A stretch of 5,938 nt of DNA from Ramlibacter sp. (lineage in GTDB: Bacteria; Pseudomonadota; Gammaproteobacteria; Burkholderiales; Burkholderiaceae_C). The stretch lies in the NCBI GenBank assembly GCA_025351615.1, contig JANXVP010000153.1, positions 1 through 5,938 of the forward strand, in the 5' to 3' direction. Both the position numbers and the translations under genes were made by a program. Below are positions 5,679-5,938 of the stretch, piece by piece. The notes below the pieces were generated by a model. It ran no database searches. It was not told where the DNA came from and saw only the letters and a program-made list of their open reading frames with translations. Position 1 is the stretch's first letter, and each line of letters begins with the position of its first letter.

Positions 5679-5938
5679 TCAATGGTTGGTGCCCAGGATC
5701 GGCTCGTGGCGCTCGGGCTGGACCCGGGCGTCCAGAATCCTGGTGGCAGTGGGGTCCAGCCGGGGCGGGGTTTCGAAAGTGTGGAAAGGCGCCGGCGACG
5801 GCACTTCCCATTCGAGACCCTCGGCGCCCTTGCCGTCAGGATCGTTCCAGGGCCGTTGCGGCGCCTTGACGCCCTGGCCTCGCATGCAAGGCAGCACCAC
5901 GGCCACGAAGAAGTAGACCTGGGTCAGGCCGAACCAGA
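5679..5938 (-). CDS. ctaD: Cytochrome c oxidase subunit I, C-terminal end (partial)
   Basis: The last 85 residues of the catalytic heme-copper subunit; the rest lies beyond the right edge. What is present is the end of the final helix (WFGLTQVYFFVAVVLPCMRG) and the hydrophilic C-terminal tail. The tail has the family signature RPW (from -APQRPWND-) followed by GLEWEVPSPAPFHTFETPP, equivalent to the LEW(T/E)-PSP-P---F--P block of proteobacterial subunit I. The tail extends about 35 residues past that block, ending PILGTNH. None of the heme a, heme a3 or CuB ligands fall inside the window, so catalytic integrity cannot be judged. It is the first gene of the visible minus-strand series; subunit II is expected further upstream. 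Confidence 0.95.
   Translation of the reverse strand, partial: WFGLTQVYFFVAVVLPCMRGQGVKAPQRPWNDPDGKGAEGLEWEVPSPAPFHTFETPPRLDPTATRILDARVQPERHEPILGTNH

Noticed and set aside
1..5938. Search for a novel defence, mobile or RNA system.
   Set aside because: Apart from short gaps, every stretch is accounted for by recognisable oxidase or oxidase-assembly genes in a known order; no repeats, tRNA-like folds or transposase motifs were seen.

Overview
The window is one stretch of a terminal-oxidase gene cluster, nearly all of it on the minus strand, encoding the aa3-type (heme a / copper) cytochrome c oxidase and the factors that build it. GC content is high. Protein details, such as the CtaA loop [16 protein letters not shown], the CtaB NCLVE...RTAWRP site, the tiny MTPEQKKN protein and the DUF2970 and DUF2909 proteins, together with the gene order, point to a betaproteobacterium, probably Burkholderiales. 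Pseudomonas-type gammaproteobacteria carry a similar order. The taxon is inferred from recalled family patterns, not from a search.

Layout in minus-strand transcription order, from right to left: the 3' end of ctaD (subunit I, cut by the window edge); a 36-aa cytochrome oxidase small assembly protein; ctaG (Cox11-type CuB chaperone); a 60-aa DUF2970 membrane protein starting with GTG inside the ctaG stop; ctaE (subunit III); then a break where a 73-aa two-helix DUF2909 protein lies on the plus strand, convergent with ctaE and divergent from SURF1; SURF1 (TTG start); a membrane-anchored Sco-like thioredoxin-fold protein; ctaA (heme A synthase, GTG start); ctaB (heme O synthase, ATGA overlap with ctaA); and finally the first 28 codons of a lipoprotein, very likely an SCO1/SenC protein, cut by the left edge.

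The genes form one assembly line. CtaB farnesylates heme B to heme O and CtaA oxidises it to heme A. SURF1 helps place heme A in subunit I. CtaG delivers copper to the CuB site of subunit I. Sco proteins serve the CuA site of subunit II, whose gene is presumably to the right, outside the window. Subunits I and III are products of the same cluster. Junctions are tight (overlaps of 4 to 50 nt or gaps of 1 to 42 nt), which suggests a polycistronic unit with translational coupling. The exception is the 291-nt interval between ctaE and SURF1 that holds the reversed DUF2909 gene.

I see no mobile element, CRISPR array, rRNA or tRNA. The cluster type is known. The points worth a second look are local: the reversed, possibly leaderless DUF2909 gene, the Cx3C plus His copper-site pattern in the poorly annotated Sco-like protein, a Met-to-Trp replacement next to the copper motif region of CtaG, and the very small membrane proteins.
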